Shown here in pieces: positions 16,328 to 25,327 of a DNA stretch of 64,000 bases. The position numbers and the translations under genes were made by a program. This DNA is from PALSA-555 sp963731625 (GTDB lineage: Bacteria; Actinomycetota; Acidimicrobiia; IMCC26256; PALSA-555). The stretch covers positions 1,364,001 through 1,428,000 of the forward strand of contig CAVSWH010000001.1 of assembly GCA_963731625.1 (NCBI GenBank), written 5' to 3'. The notes below the pieces were generated by a model. That model ran no database searches. It worked only from the letters and a program-made list of their open reading frames with translations, and had not been told where the DNA came from. Position 1 is the first letter of the stretch; each line of letters opens with the position of its first letter.

Positions 16328-17179
16328 GTGCTCGACGAGTGGCTGGGGCTCGACCAACGGGTGGTCGTCGTCGCGGGCGCGGGCGGCGGGGGCATCGGCA
16401 CCGCGGTCTGCCGGCTCGTCGGCGCCGCCGGCGCGCAGGTCGTCGCGGTGGACCGCGACCCGGCACGACTGGCGGTCACCGAGGCCGTGCTCGACGAGAT
16501 CGGCGCGGCGTGCCTGCCCGTCGTCGCCGACGTGCGCGACGCGGCGCAGGTCGAGGACGCGGTGCGCGCCGCGCCCGGTCCGCTCCACGGCTTGGTCCAC
16601 GTCGCGGGCGGGCTCGCCCCCGACGAATGGTCGCCGGTCCTCGCCACCGACCCCGCGACCTTCGCGGGAATCGTCCAGCTGAACCTCCAGTCGGCGTTCC
16701 TCACGTCGCGTGCCGTCGCGGGTCGTCTCGTCGCCGAGGGCTCGCCTGGCAGCATCGTGCACATCGCGTCGATCGCCGGGCTCTCCGCGCTGCCGTTCGG
16801 CGCCGGCTACGCCGCGGCGAAGGCCGGGCTCGGCGGACTCGCCCGCACGACCGCGATCGAATGGGGTCCCCACGGCATCCGGGTGAACGCCGTCGCGCCG
16901 GGGACCGTCCGCACGCCGCGCAACCGGAACGACCGCGAGGACGAGGACAGTGCCGCGACCCGCGCGGTGATCCCGCTCGGGCGACGCGGCGAACCCGACG
17001 ACATCGCGGGGGCAGTGCTGTTCCTGCTCTCCGACCTCGCGCGGTTCGTGTCGGGCCAGGTCCTCCCCGTCGACGGTGGATCGTCGGTCCGCCCGTCCTA
17101 CCTCGACGACGACAACCTGCCGGTGTTCGTCCGCGACCCAGGACTGCGGGCCCGCCTCGGCCACGCGGGCGAGCGGTAG
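16328..17179 (+). CDS. Short-chain dehydrogenase/reductase
   Basis: The 283-residue SDR shows VAGAGGGGIGTAVCRL, HVAGG in the NNAG position, catalytic Ser in HIASIAGLS and YAAAK. It ends with an extended tail (VRPSYLDDDNLPVFVRDPGLRARLGHAGER) beyond the usual VDGGSS end. GAGAGGGGG precedes the GTG. It starts a three-gene rightward transcript with DinB and VOC proteins, divergent from the SDR pair. Confidence 0.87.
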   Translation: MLDEWLGLDQRVVVVAGAGGGGIGTAVCRLVGAAGAQVVAVDRDPARLAVTEAVLDEIGAACLPVVADVRDAAQVEDAVRAAPGPLHGLVHVAGGLAPDEWSPVLATDPATFAGIVQLNLQSAFLTSRAVAGRLVAEGSPGSIVHIASIAGLSALPFGAGYAAAKAGLGGLARTTAIEWGPHGIRVNAVAPGTVRTPRNRNDREDEDSAATRAVIPLGRRGEPDDIAGAVLFLLSDLARFVSGQVLPVDGGSSVRPSYLDDDNLPVFVRDPGLRARLGHAGER

Positions 17180-17181
17180 CC

Positions 17182-17676
17182 GTGGCGGACGACGCGCTCG
17201 GCGGCCAGGCGGACGAGCGCGCCATGCTCACGGGCTTCCTCGACTGGTACCGAGCGGTCGTCGAGCGGAAGGTCGAGGGCCTCTCCGTTGACGAGGCGAG
17301 CCGGCGGATGACGAGCAGCGGGCTCACCCCGCTCGGCGTCGTGAAGCACCTCACGTGGGTCGAGCGCCACTGGTTCCGACGGCGCTTCGCCGGCGAGGAC
17401 CTCGACCTCTACAGCGGGCCCGACAACGCGCCAACGTTCGAGCTCCGCGCCTCCGACTCGGTCGAGAGCGTCGTCGCCGACTACCGCGCCGCGACGGACG
17501 AGTCCCGGGCGGTCACCGCCGCGGCCGCGCTCGATGACGTGGCGGTCGGGACCCATCCGCTTTTCGGCGCGGTGACGCTGCGATGGATCCTCGTGCACCT
17601 CCTCGAGGAGACGGCGCGCCACGCCGGGCACCTGGACGTGATGCGCGAGGCGATCGACGGCCGGACCGGTGACTGA
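17182..17676 (+). CDS. DinB/DUF664-family protein
   Basis: The 164-residue protein is a four-helix DinB-like fold. It has LDWYRAVVERKVEGL, VVKHLTWVERHWFRRRF, and HLLEETARHAGHLDVMREAIDG. The His in VKHL and the two in ARHAGH are the usual metal triad. Members include mycothiol- or bacillithiol-dependent transferases and stress proteins. GTG at 17182 lies two bases after the SDR stop. Function unassigned. Confidence 0.82.
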   Translation: MADDALGGQADERAMLTGFLDWYRAVVERKVEGLSVDEASRRMTSSGLTPLGVVKHLTWVERHWFRRRFAGEDLDLYSGPDNAPTFELRASDSVESVVADYRAATDESRAVTAAAALDDVAVGTHPLFGAVTLRWILVHLLEETARHAGHLDVMREAIDGRTGD

Positions 17677-18408
17677 GTGACCGCGCACCTCTTCCACGTC
17701 AACGTGAACTGCACCGACCTCGACGGCGCGCTGGCCTTCTACCGGGACACGGCGGGACTGCAGCCCTTGACCCGCACGACGCCCACCGCCCCCCAACCGG
17801 GAGGCGCCTTCGGCCTCGAGGCGGTGCAGTGGGACGCCTGGATCCTGACGGGCGCGGGCGGCCTCGAGGGCGTGGCGCTCGACCTGCTCGAGTGGCAGGT
17901 CCCGCGACCGCGGCGGGTCGAGGCGCCAGGCGGGTTCCAGCGCCTGCGTCTCGGAGCCGGCGACACGGCGTCCGGGCCGACCGCCGACCCGGACGGCACC
18001 GGGGTGGAGCTCGTCGCGGGCGCGCCGCCCGGTCTCCTCGGCCTCGTCGTGGGGTGCGCCGACCTGGCCGCGTCGACACGCTTCTACGTCGACGTGGTCG
18101 GACTCGACCAGGTCGACGCGTCGCGGTTCTGCGACGACCGCGGACCCGAGGCGTTCACCGTCGAGCTCGTGGCGGCCCCCCGCCCGGCGCGGCCGCGAGC
18201 CGCCAACGACGTCGGGATCTACCGGCTCGCCCTCATCACCGAGGACCTCGACCGCGACGACGACGCCCTGCGACGCGCGGGCGTGCCGCCGTACTCGCCG
18301 CCCGCGACGCTCGACATGGGTCCGGGGCTGCCGACCCTGCGGGCGCTCTTCTTCCCCGATCCCGACGGCTCGACGCTCGAGCTGATCGAGCGGCCCAATA
18401 CGGACTGA
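17677..18408 (+). CDS. VOC (glyoxalase/bleomycin-resistance fold) protein, two-domain
   Basis: The 243-residue protein holds two VOC modules. The first begins FHVNVNCTDLDGALAFYRDTAGL, the second LGLVVGCADLAASTRFYVDVVGL, and it ends FFPDPDGSTLELIERP. Two fused modules would form one complete metal site, as in extradiol dioxygenases and some glyoxalases. GTG directly follows the DinB stop. Function uncertain; an epimerase, dioxygenase or ligand-binding role is possible. Confidence 0.82.
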   Translation: MTAHLFHVNVNCTDLDGALAFYRDTAGLQPLTRTTPTAPQPGGAFGLEAVQWDAWILTGAGGLEGVALDLLEWQVPRPRRVEAPGGFQRLRLGAGDTASGPTADPDGTGVELVAGAPPGLLGLVVGCADLAASTRFYVDVVGLDQVDASRFCDDRGPEAFTVELVAAPRPARPRAANDVGIYRLALITEDLDRDDDALRRAGVPPYSPPATLDMGPGLPTLRALFFPDPDGSTLELIERPNTD

Positions 18409-18412
18409 AGGG

Positions 18413-18799
18413 CTAGGCCAGACGGGTCGCCGCCGGCGCGGTGCGGATCGTGAGGAAGGTCATCCCGTCCGGCCCAGCGGTGAAGCCGTACTCGTGCCCG
18501 CCGCGCAGCACCATCGAGTCGTGCGCGGCGAGCTTCGGCCCGCCGTCGAGCAGCGAGCAGCTCCCGGCAAGCAGGACGATCATCTCGTCATGGTCGTGGC
18601 TGTGCGGTGGGACGGTGTACCCCGCAGGGAACACGGAGTACTGCGAGTGGAAGCCGCCCTCGCCCCGGGCGAGGAACTTGCGGCGCGCCCCCTTGCGCCG
18701 CGCGTCCTCCACCAGCTCGCGGGGCGCGTTCGTCGTCGACTCGTCGGGCCAGGGAATCTCGTCGACCTGGAAGTAGGCCGGTCCGTCGGCTGCGCTCAT
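18413..18799 (-). CDS. Cupin-domain protein, last gene of the hyuB-hyuA operon
   Basis: The 128-residue cupin has PPHSHDHDEMIVLLAGS and FTAGPDGMTFLTIRTAP, and is a paralog of the cupin at 11540-11917. It lies 21 bases after the HyuA-like gene on the same strand, so it is probably cotranscribed. The pairing of the same cupin type with two separate amide/hydantoin-type hydrolase operons suggests both serve related chemistry. Confidence 0.83.
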   Translation of the reverse strand: MSAADGPAYFQVDEIPWPDESTTNAPRELVEDARRKGARRKFLARGEGGFHSQYSVFPAGYTVPPHSHDHDEMIVLLAGSCSLLDGGPKLAAHDSMVLRGGHEYGFTAGPDGMTFLTIRTAPAATRLA

Positions 18800-18820
18800 C
18801 GCTCCCCCATCGCCGGCATG

Positions 18821-20923
18821 CTACGACGCCGCGCCGCCGGTGAACGCCGACGTGGCGCCCGGCCGCAGCCGGACGTTGCGGTCCCCGTCGACCCTCGCGG
18901 CCGTGTCGGACGGCACGACGATCGTCGTGTCGGCGCCGATCACCAGCGCCGGTCCGTCGAGTGACGCGCCCGGACCGAGCCGAGCCCACTCGTACACCGG
19001 CGTCTCACGGAACCGGCCCGTCCCGGCGAAGCGCACGGGCCGCGCCCCGTCGGCCACTGCGGGGGTCGGCGCCACAGGCTCGGCCGCCGGCGGCTGCTCG
19101 CCGCCGGCCGATCGGGTGATCCGCACGCGGGCGCTGACGAACTCGGCCGGCGCATCAGAGGCGATGCCGTAGGCCCGCCGGTACGCGTCGCGGAAGGCCG
19201 CGACGAGCGTCGGGACGTCGTGGTGGGCCTCGGGCATCGGGACCGTCAACTGGTGCGCCTGCCCTCGGTAGCGCAGGTCGGCCGATCGGGTCACCCGCGT
19301 CGTCGCGTCGTCGGCCCCGGTGAGCTCATGGCGTGCCCGGACCTCGAGCTCGCGGAACGCCGCGTCGATCCTGTCGGTGTTCGACTCATCGAGGTCGGCC
19401 AGGACGGTCTGGACGACCTCGATCGTCGGCTCGGAGTCGAGCAAACCGACGGCGGAGGCGACGCCCGCAGCCCACGGCACGATCACCGAGCGGATGCCGA
19501 ACTCGCCGGCGAGCCGCGCGACGTGGACGGGCCCGGCACCACCGAACGCGACGAGGGTGAAGTCACGCGGATCGATGCCGCGCTGCACGGTGACCATCCG
19601 GATCGCCGCGGCCATCGTGGTGTTCGCGATCTCGTGGATGGCGTCCGCCGCGTCGGCGAGCTCGACGCCGAACGCGGTGGCGAGCGGTGCCATCGCGGCG
19701 TCGGCGCGGGCCCGGTCGAGGGACACGCCGCCCGCCAGGCCGCGGACGTCGAGGTAGCCGAGGAGCAGGTTGGCGTCGGTGACGGTCGGCTCGGTCCCGC
19801 CACGCCCGTAGCAGGCGGGACCCGGCACCGCGCCCGCGGAGCGGGGGCCGACGCGCAGCGCGCCGCCCGGGTCGAGCCAGGCGATGCTCCCCCCGCCCGC
19901 ACCGACCTCGGCGAGGTCGACGACCGGCGTCTTGACCGGGACGCCCGTGCCCGGCCGGGCCCCGCCGAAGCTGCCGCGTCCGGCGATCTGGAAGTCGTGC
20001 GCGAGCGCCGGGCGACCGTGACGCACCAGGCCGGTCTTGGCGGTCGTGCCACCCATGTCGAAGCTGATGACGTCGCTGGCCCCCACACGGGAGCCGACCG
20101 TGCCCGCGGCGAGCACCCCCGCCGCGCCGCCCGACTCGACGGTGCAGACGGGCCGGCGGGTCGCGGCCGCCGTCGACACGACGCCGCCGCTCGACTCCAT
20201 GACCTCGACGGGGCAGCGCACGCCGAGCGCGGCGAGCTGGTCCTCGAGACCCCGGAGGTACGTGGCCATGACGGGTCCCACGAGCGCGCAGACGACGGTC
20301 GTCATGGCCCGCTCGTACTCGCGCAGCTCGGGCCACACGTCGGTCGACGCCACGACGAACGCGTCCGGCAGTGCCGCCCGGCAGGCCGCCGCGATCCGTT
20401 GCTCGTGCTCGGGGTGGGCGTACGAGTGGAGCAGGCAGACGGCGACACCGATCGGCTGCTCGCCGGCGACGGCGCGAGCCACCGTCTCGGGCGCGCCGTC
20501 CGGGAGGGCGACCAACACCTCACCGTGGGCGCTGACCCGCTCCGGCACCTCGAAGGTGCGCGACCGGGGCACGAGCGGCGGCGGGGGCGTGTAGCCGAGG
20601 TCGTAGCGGTCGTCCTCGACCCGGGCGTGCCGGCCGAGCGAGAGCACGTCGCCGAAGCCCTCGGTCGTGACGAGCGCCACCGGTCCGCCTCGGCGCTCGA
20701 CCACGACGTTCGTCGCCAGCGTCGTGCCGTGCACGACGCGCGACACGGACCCCGGCGCGACGCCCGCGTCCGCGAGGACCCCCCGCAGCGCCTCGACCAC
20801 CCCGACCCGCGGGTCGTCAGGCGTCGTCGCCTGCTTCCCGACGGTCAGGCGACCGTCAGCCGCGCGGAGCGCGACATCGGTGAACGTGCCGCCGATGTCG
20901 ACGCCGACGACGACGCCGCTCAT
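18821..20923 (-). CDS. hyuA: Hydantoinase/oxoprolinase family protein, HyuA-like subunit
   Basis: The 700-residue protein starts VGVDIGGTFTDVAL, the ATP-binding signature of HyuA/5-oxoprolinase/acetone carboxylase beta subunits. It continues with VVHGTTLATNVVVERRG, ISFDMGGTTAKTGL and AFGGAGPVHVARLAGEFG. These ATP-dependent enzymes open cyclic amides (N-methylhydantoin, 5-oxoproline) or carboxylate ketones. Its ATG overlaps the HyuB-like stop (ATGA), as expected of a two-subunit enzyme. Substrate is not decidable from sequence. Confidence 0.9.
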   Translation of the reverse strand: MSGVVVGVDIGGTFTDVALRAADGRLTVGKQATTPDDPRVGVVEALRGVLADAGVAPGSVSRVVHGTTLATNVVVERRGGPVALVTTEGFGDVLSLGRHARVEDDRYDLGYTPPPPLVPRSRTFEVPERVSAHGEVLVALPDGAPETVARAVAGEQPIGVAVCLLHSYAHPEHEQRIAAACRAALPDAFVVASTDVWPELREYERAMTTVVCALVGPVMATYLRGLEDQLAALGVRCPVEVMESSGGVVSTAAATRRPVCTVESGGAAGVLAAGTVGSRVGASDVISFDMGGTTAKTGLVRHGRPALAHDFQIAGRGSFGGARPGTGVPVKTPVVDLAEVGAGGGSIAWLDPGGALRVGPRSAGAVPGPACYGRGGTEPTVTDANLLLGYLDVRGLAGGVSLDRARADAAMAPLATAFGVELADAADAIHEIANTTMAAAIRMVTVQRGIDPRDFTLVAFGGAGPVHVARLAGEFGIRSVIVPWAAGVASAVGLLDSEPTIEVVQTVLADLDESNTDRIDAAFRELEVRARHELTGADDATTRVTRSADLRYRGQAHQLTVPMPEAHHDVPTLVAAFRDAYRRAYGIASDAPAEFVSARVRITRSAGGEQPPAAEPVAPTPAVADGARPVRFAGTGRFRETPVYEWARLGPGASLDGPALVIGADTTIVVPSDTAARVDGDRNVRLRPGATSAFTGGAAS

Positions 20924-22677
20924 CGGGCGGGGCGTGGCGCGTCGCGCAGCGAGCTCGTCGCGGCGCGGTCGACCGCGCCGCCGGTCGGATCCAGCGCCAC
21001 GGCGTAGTCGCGGGCAGCCGCGTCGCGGGTGACCCGTCCCGCGACCACGTCGGCCAGCACCGCCTCGGGCGGACGGCGCTCCGGCGGTCCCAGCCCACCG
21101 CCGCCGGACGTGCGGACCACGAGTCGCTCCCCGGCGGCGATGGGCACGTCGGCCTGCTTCGCGGCGAGCACCTCGACGCGGCCGTCGGCGCGCCGCACGG
21201 CGAACGCTCCCGCCCGGCCCGGTTGCCCGCCGGCCGCGCCCGGCGGCGGGAGCAGCATGCGGTCGCCCCGAACGGTCGCGACCGCGTCGGTGAGCAGCTC
21301 GAACTCGAGCTCGACACCGAGCCCTCCCCGCCACTCACCGGGACCACCCGAATCGGCTCGCAGCCGTGAGGCTCGCACGACGATCGGATTCGCGGCCTCG
21401 ATCGGCTCGACCTGCGGGATGACGGAGCGGCCGCCCAAAAAGAAGCAACCGGTCGCGTCGGGACCGTCGGCCGCGACACGCGCGCCGACGCCGCCGAACT
21501 CGTAGAAGAGGTTCAGCCACGGCGTCCCGTCCCGCTGACCGGCGAGGGTGAACACGTGGAGGAGCCCGCTCGCCGCCGTCGCGTGGTCGGGACGTGCCGC
21601 GGCCAGCGCACCGAGGATCGCATCGACCGCGGCGGCCACGGTCACGATGCGGCCGCCGCACGCCGCGGGCGCGGTGGGGTTCACGAGCGAACCGGGTGGG
21701 AGGTGGGCGGTGATCGGTCGCCAGCAGCCCTCGTTCATCGGGATCGTGGGATCGACGAAGCAACGGATCCCGTAGACGACCCCCGAGAGGGCCTGCGAGA
21801 CCGACGCGTTGATCGGACCGCGGGCCTGCGCGGCGGTCCCGGCGAAGTCGACGTCGACACCCCCGTCCCGGCAGGTCACCGCGACGCGAACGTCGAACCT
21901 GCGGCCGGGCTCGACGCCGTCGCCGTCGATGACGAACGAGCCGTGGTAGGTCCCGGCAGGGATCGTCGCGAGCTCGGCGCGCATCCGATGCTCGGTCTCG
22001 GCGAGCCAGGCGTCGACGAAGGCGGCCAGGCGCGCCGCGCCGTGCCGCGCGAGCAGCTGCTCGACCCGCGCCCCGATGACGTGCACGCCCGCGATGAGCG
22101 CGTCGACGTCACCGAGGACCTTGTCGGGCACCCGGCTGTTGCGGGCCAGGATGCGGCGCAGATCCGCGACCGGCTCGCCCCCGCGCGCCAGGTGCACTGG
22201 CGGCAGCAGGAGGCCCTCTCCGAACGTGTCGGTCGCCAGCGCCGCCAGGCCACCCGCGGCGACGCCCCCGAGGTCGGCGACGTGCACGAGCGTCCCGGCG
22301 AAGAACGCCACCCGCCCGTCGGCGACGATCGGGCGGAAGACGATGATGTCGTTGGCGTGGATCCCGCCCCGGTACGGATCGTTCAGCGCGACGACGTCAC
22401 CGGCGCGCATCGTGTCGAGCGGGACGTCCTCGAGGAGGGCGGGGAGCGAGCACCGCAGGCTCGCGGCGTGCATCAGGCTCGTGGCCGCCGACTGGGCCAC
22501 CAGCTGGCCGCGGGCGTCGAGCAGCGCGGCGCAGGCGTCGGCCCCCTCCTGGATGAAGGTGCTGTGCGCCGACCGGACGACGACGAGGCTGGCCTCCTCG
22601 ACGGCGACCGCCAAGCCGCTGCGGATGACGTCTGCGGTGATCGCGTCGTCGAGGGTCGTCGGCTCGTCCATCGGCAT
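20920..22677 (-). CDS. hyuB: Hydantoinase B/oxoprolinase family protein, HyuB-like subunit
   Basis: The 585-residue protein has the HyuB features EEASLVVVRSAHSTFIQEGADACAALLD, VALNDPYRGGIHANDIIVF and ADLGGVAAGG, then DFAGTAAQARGPINAS and GRIVTVAAAVDAI. It pairs with the HyuA-like subunit downstream. Two ATGs (22677, 22671) are possible; I used the first. It is transcribed divergently from the TIM-barrel gene across a 72-base gap with an inverted repeat. Some members of this family have a Cys-rich ending; this one does not. Confidence 0.9.
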   Translation of the reverse strand: MPMDEPTTLDDAITADVIRSGLAVAVEEASLVVVRSAHSTFIQEGADACAALLDARGQLVAQSAATSLMHAASLRCSLPALLEDVPLDTMRAGDVVALNDPYRGGIHANDIIVFRPIVADGRVAFFAGTLVHVADLGGVAAGGLAALATDTFGEGLLLPPVHLARGGEPVADLRRILARNSRVPDKVLGDVDALIAGVHVIGARVEQLLARHGAARLAAFVDAWLAETEHRMRAELATIPAGTYHGSFVIDGDGVEPGRRFDVRVAVTCRDGGVDVDFAGTAAQARGPINASVSQALSGVVYGIRCFVDPTIPMNEGCWRPITAHLPPGSLVNPTAPAACGGRIVTVAAAVDAILGALAAARPDHATAASGLLHVFTLAGQRDGTPWLNLFYEFGGVGARVAADGPDATGCFFLGGRSVIPQVEPIEAANPIVVRASRLRADSGGPGEWRGGLGVELEFELLTDAVATVRGDRMLLPPPGAAGGQPGRAGAFAVRRADGRVEVLAAKQADVPIAAGERLVVRTSGGGGLGPPERRPPEAVLADVVAGRVTRDAAARDYAVALDPTGGAVDRAATSSLRDAPRPAR

Positions 22678-22705
22678 GCGTTGGCGTCCAGACCAGGATC
22701 GGGCC

Positions 22706-22724
22706 GGTCACACTAACGTTGACC
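22706..22724. promoter_or_regulatory. Inverted repeat in the divergent promoter region
   Basis: GGTCA, nine bases, TGACC: a perfect 5-bp inverted repeat in the 72-base gap between the divergent hyuB-like gene (start 22677) and the TIM-barrel gene (start 22750). The AT-rich centre holds CTAACGTT. It could be an operator for both operons. No regulator gene adjoins it. Confidence 0.4.
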
Positions 22725-22749
22725 TGCCGCGGGGATTGGGGGGCGGCGG

Positions 22750-23547
22750 GTGCATCCACAGCTGTCGGTCAGCGCGCTCAGTTCGATGAACCTGCGCTTC
22801 GAGGAGGACCTCGAGCTCTGGTCACGGCTGGACGTCCAGACCGTCGGGCTGTTCCTCCCCAAGCTCACCGCCGTGGGTCTCGACACAGCCGTCGCCCGCG
22901 TCGTCGAGCGCGAGCTGGCCGTCAGCAGCGTCGCGGCGCGGGGCTTCACGCTCTCCGACCCGGCCAGCTGGGACGCGGACGCGGCGATGCTCGCGACCGC
23001 GGTGGACGTCGCCGCCGACGTCGACGCCGGGTGCGTCTTCGTCACCGGCGGGACCCCGGGGCCCCTCGGCTTCGACGACTGCGTCGTCGCCCTCGACACC
23101 GCCCTCGACCTGGTGCGCGATCGGGCCCGCGACCGGGGCATCCGGCTGGCGATCGAGCACACGAACCCGCTGCGGCGGGATGTCGGGTTCGTGCACACGC
23201 TGCGCGACATGGTCGAGGTCGCCCGGCGGCTCGACGTCGGCGTGGTCGTCGAGCTCACCAACTGCTGGTTCGAGCGCGGGCTGGACCGGGTCATCGCCGA
23301 CGGCGTCGCCACGTTCCAGCTCGTGCAAGTGAGCGACTACCTCGTCGGGACGCTCACCGCGAGCGAGCGCGCCGTCCCGGGTGACGGTGACATGCCGCTC
23401 GTTGCGCTGCTGTCGGCGATCACCGACGCGGGCTACGACGGCTACGTGGAGCTCGAGATGCTCGGCCCTCGCATCGAGGCCGAGGGCTACGGCCCAGCCA
23501 TCGCGCGGGCGATCCAGGTGCTCGAGCCGATGCTGCCCAGCAGGTGA
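22750..23547 (+). CDS. Sugar phosphate isomerase/epimerase-like TIM-barrel protein
   Basis: The 265-residue protein fits the xylose-isomerase-like/AP-endonuclease-2 TIM barrel (PF01261): LWSRLDVQTVGLF, AIEHTNPLRRDVGFVHTLRDMVEVARRL, and GYDGYVELEMLG with Glu metal ligands (IEH, VEL, ELE). Members isomerise hydroxy-ketoses or hydroxypyruvate, or cleave/dehydrate ring compounds. GGGGG precedes the GTG at 22750. It diverges from the HyuBA operon and may be co-regulated with it. Confidence 0.8.
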   Translation: MHPQLSVSALSSMNLRFEEDLELWSRLDVQTVGLFLPKLTAVGLDTAVARVVERELAVSSVAARGFTLSDPASWDADAAMLATAVDVAADVDAGCVFVTGGTPGPLGFDDCVVALDTALDLVRDRARDRGIRLAIEHTNPLRRDVGFVHTLRDMVEVARRLDVGVVVELTNCWFERGLDRVIADGVATFQLVQVSDYLVGTLTASERAVPGDGDMPLVALLSAITDAGYDGYVELEMLGPRIEAEGYGPAIARAIQVLEPMLPSR

Positions 23548-23549
23548 CC

Positions 23550-23565
23550 GCGATCAGCTGATCGC
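23550..23565. repeat. 16-bp perfect palindrome between converging genes
   Basis: GCGATCAG followed immediately by CTGATCGC sits between the stop of the TIM-barrel gene (23547) and overlaps the last codons of the converging reductase gene (stop 23554). With no loop bases it could only fold with the central pairs open. A weak bidirectional terminator or a protein site are both possible. Confidence 0.5.
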
Positions 23566-24108
23566 GTATCGCAGGTGCACGATGCCGCTCGCGAAGCGGT
23601 GTTCGTCGAGCAGGTCGAGGCCCAGCCGCACCTGCTCGGGCAGCCACGGCTTCCCACCCCCCAGGACGACGGGGGCGAGGTACACATGGAGCTCGTCGAC
23701 GAGACCGGCGCGGATCGCCTCGGCCGCGAGCGCGGCCCCGCCGACGGCGAGGTCACGCGCCGCGGCGTCCTTCATCGCGCGGACGGTGTCGACGTCGAAG
23801 GTCCGCTCCACGCGAGTCTGGGCGGTCGCGACGTCGTGCAGCGTGGTGGAGTACACGACCTTGTCGGCGGCACGCCAGATCGCCGCGAAGTCCTGCGTGG
23901 GCCGCGGCACGTCGACGGTGGGCCACGTCTCCCAGACGACCATCGTCTCGTACATGCGGCGCCCGAAGAGGTAGGTCCCGACGGGCCGCAGCTGCTCGTT
24001 CACGTAGGCGTGGACCTCGTCGGTGGGCGCGGTCCAGTCGATGCTGCCCGACGCATCCTCGATGAAGCCGTCGAGCGAGGCGGTCGCCGAGTAGATGAGC
24101 TTCCCCAT
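23554..24108 (-). CDS. Dihydrofolate-reductase-family (RibD C-terminal-like) protein
   Basis: The 184-residue protein has the RibD_C/DHFR-like plan: MGKLIYSATASLDGFIEDASGSIDW, YLFGRRMYETM, and LAVGGAALAAEAIRAGLVDELHVYLAPVVLGGGKPWLP. These are NADPH-dependent reductases of unclear substrate, common in actinobacteria. GGGGAG precedes the ATG at 24108. Divergent from the amidohydrolase/ligase operon across about 80 bases. Confidence 0.88.
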   Translation of the reverse strand: MGKLIYSATASLDGFIEDASGSIDWTAPTDEVHAYVNEQLRPVGTYLFGRRMYETMVVWETWPTVDVPRPTQDFAAIWRAADKVVYSTTLHDVATAQTRVERTFDVDTVRAMKDAAARDLAVGGAALAAEAIRAGLVDELHVYLAPVVLGGGKPWLPEQVRLGLDLLDEHRFASGIVHLRYAIS

Positions 24109-24187
24109 GATCGTCTCCCCTCGTGTGCGCCGCTCGCCGCGCCGCGGCGCTTCTGCTGTACTTAGGGCTCCGACCCCGGGAGGTGTC

Positions 24188-25327
24188 ATGCGCGACGGCT
24201 TACGGATCTTCGACGCGGACGCGCATGTTGTCTACCCGCCCGACCTGTGGGAGCGGTTCCTCGAGAAGCGCTTCCGGGACCGGGTGGGACGGCGAGCCCC
24301 CGCGGGCTTCGACCACTACAACCCGGTGACCGTCGACGGTCGCTGGACCCAGCATCCGACCTCGATCTACGGCCAGTTCCAGAAGGCGATCAACTGGACC
24401 ACCGAGGACATGATCGCCAAGTACGGCGACATCGTCACCGCAGGGTTCACCGGGGACCGGGTCGCCGACGCCATCGCGCTTGAGGGCGTCGACGTCATGG
24501 TCATCTACGGTCCCGAGTACGACCTGTGGCTCGAGGGGATCGACCCCGAGCTGCAGGCGGCCATGGCCCGCGCCTACAACCGCTGGGGCGAGGAGATGCG
24601 CGAGGCGTCGGGGGGCCGGGTGCTCGCCTCCGGCCCGGTGCCGCTCAACGACGTGGCGCGCGCCGTCGAGGAGATCCAGTTTGCGTACGACCACCTCGGC
24701 GTGCGCTGCTTCTGGGCCCGCCCCGACCAGTTCAACCACCGCAGCCTCGGCGACCGCTACTACGACCCGATCTACGAGGTGCTCCAGGACCTCGACTGCG
24801 CGTTCGCGACGCACGAGTACATGGGCCTGAACGCGCCGACCGCCGGATCGGACCGCTTCGACACCTTCACCGAGTGGCACACCGTCGTGCACCCGCACGA
24901 GGCGCAATGCGCCGTCTTGTCGATGATCGTGCACGGCGTCTACGAGCGGTTCCCGCGCCTTCGCGTGGCCTATATGGAGGCGGGGTGCGGCTGGCTGCCG
25001 TCGTGGCTGCACCGCATCGACGAGCACCTCGAGCTCGCCGGCGCGGCCGAGGCGCCGGAGCTGGCGATGTCCGCGACCGACTACTTCCGACGGAACTGCT
25101 GGATCTCGACGGAGTGCGACGACCGCTTCGTCGCCGATGTCATCCGCTGGCTCGGCGACGAGCACATCGTGTTCGAGACCGACTTCCCGCATCCCGACTC
25201 GAAGTACCCGCACGCCACCGAGCACTTCCTCGCCCTCGACGTCGTCGACCCGGGCTCGAAGCGCAAGGTCCTCTGGGACAACGCCGTCGACCTGTACCGG
25301 TTCCCGCCCGGCACGCTGCCGGCGTGA
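24188..25327 (+). CDS. Amidohydrolase family protein (PF04909)
   Basis: The 379-residue protein begins IFDADAHVVYPPDLW (metal-binding D-x-H), then has VMVIYGPEYDLWLEG, FATHEYMGLN, YMEAGCGWLPSWLHRIDEHLE and VFETDFPHPDSKYPHATEH. It is a PF04909 hydrolase/decarboxylase. GGGAGGTG precedes the ATG. It opens a four-gene operon in which each junction overlaps, followed directly by a CoA ligase-like gene. Together this suggests ring or C-C bond cleavage feeding a carboxylic acid to CoA activation, or the reverse order. Confidence 0.87.
   Translation: MRDGLRIFDADAHVVYPPDLWERFLEKRFRDRVGRRAPAGFDHYNPVTVDGRWTQHPTSIYGQFQKAINWTTEDMIAKYGDIVTAGFTGDRVADAIALEGVDVMVIYGPEYDLWLEGIDPELQAAMARAYNRWGEEMREASGGRVLASGPVPLNDVARAVEEIQFAYDHLGVRCFWARPDQFNHRSLGDRYYDPIYEVLQDLDCAFATHEYMGLNAPTAGSDRFDTFTEWHTVVHPHEAQCAVLSMIVHGVYERFPRLRVAYMEAGCGWLPSWLHRIDEHLELAGAAEAPELAMSATDYFRRNCWISTECDDRFVADVIRWLGDEHIVFETDFPHPDSKYPHATEHFLALDVVDPGSKRKVLWDNAVDLYRFPPGTLPA

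Noticed and set aside
23550..23565. Palindrome considered as a clear terminator
   Set aside because: It has no loop bases and overlaps a coding end, so I list it only as a repeat.
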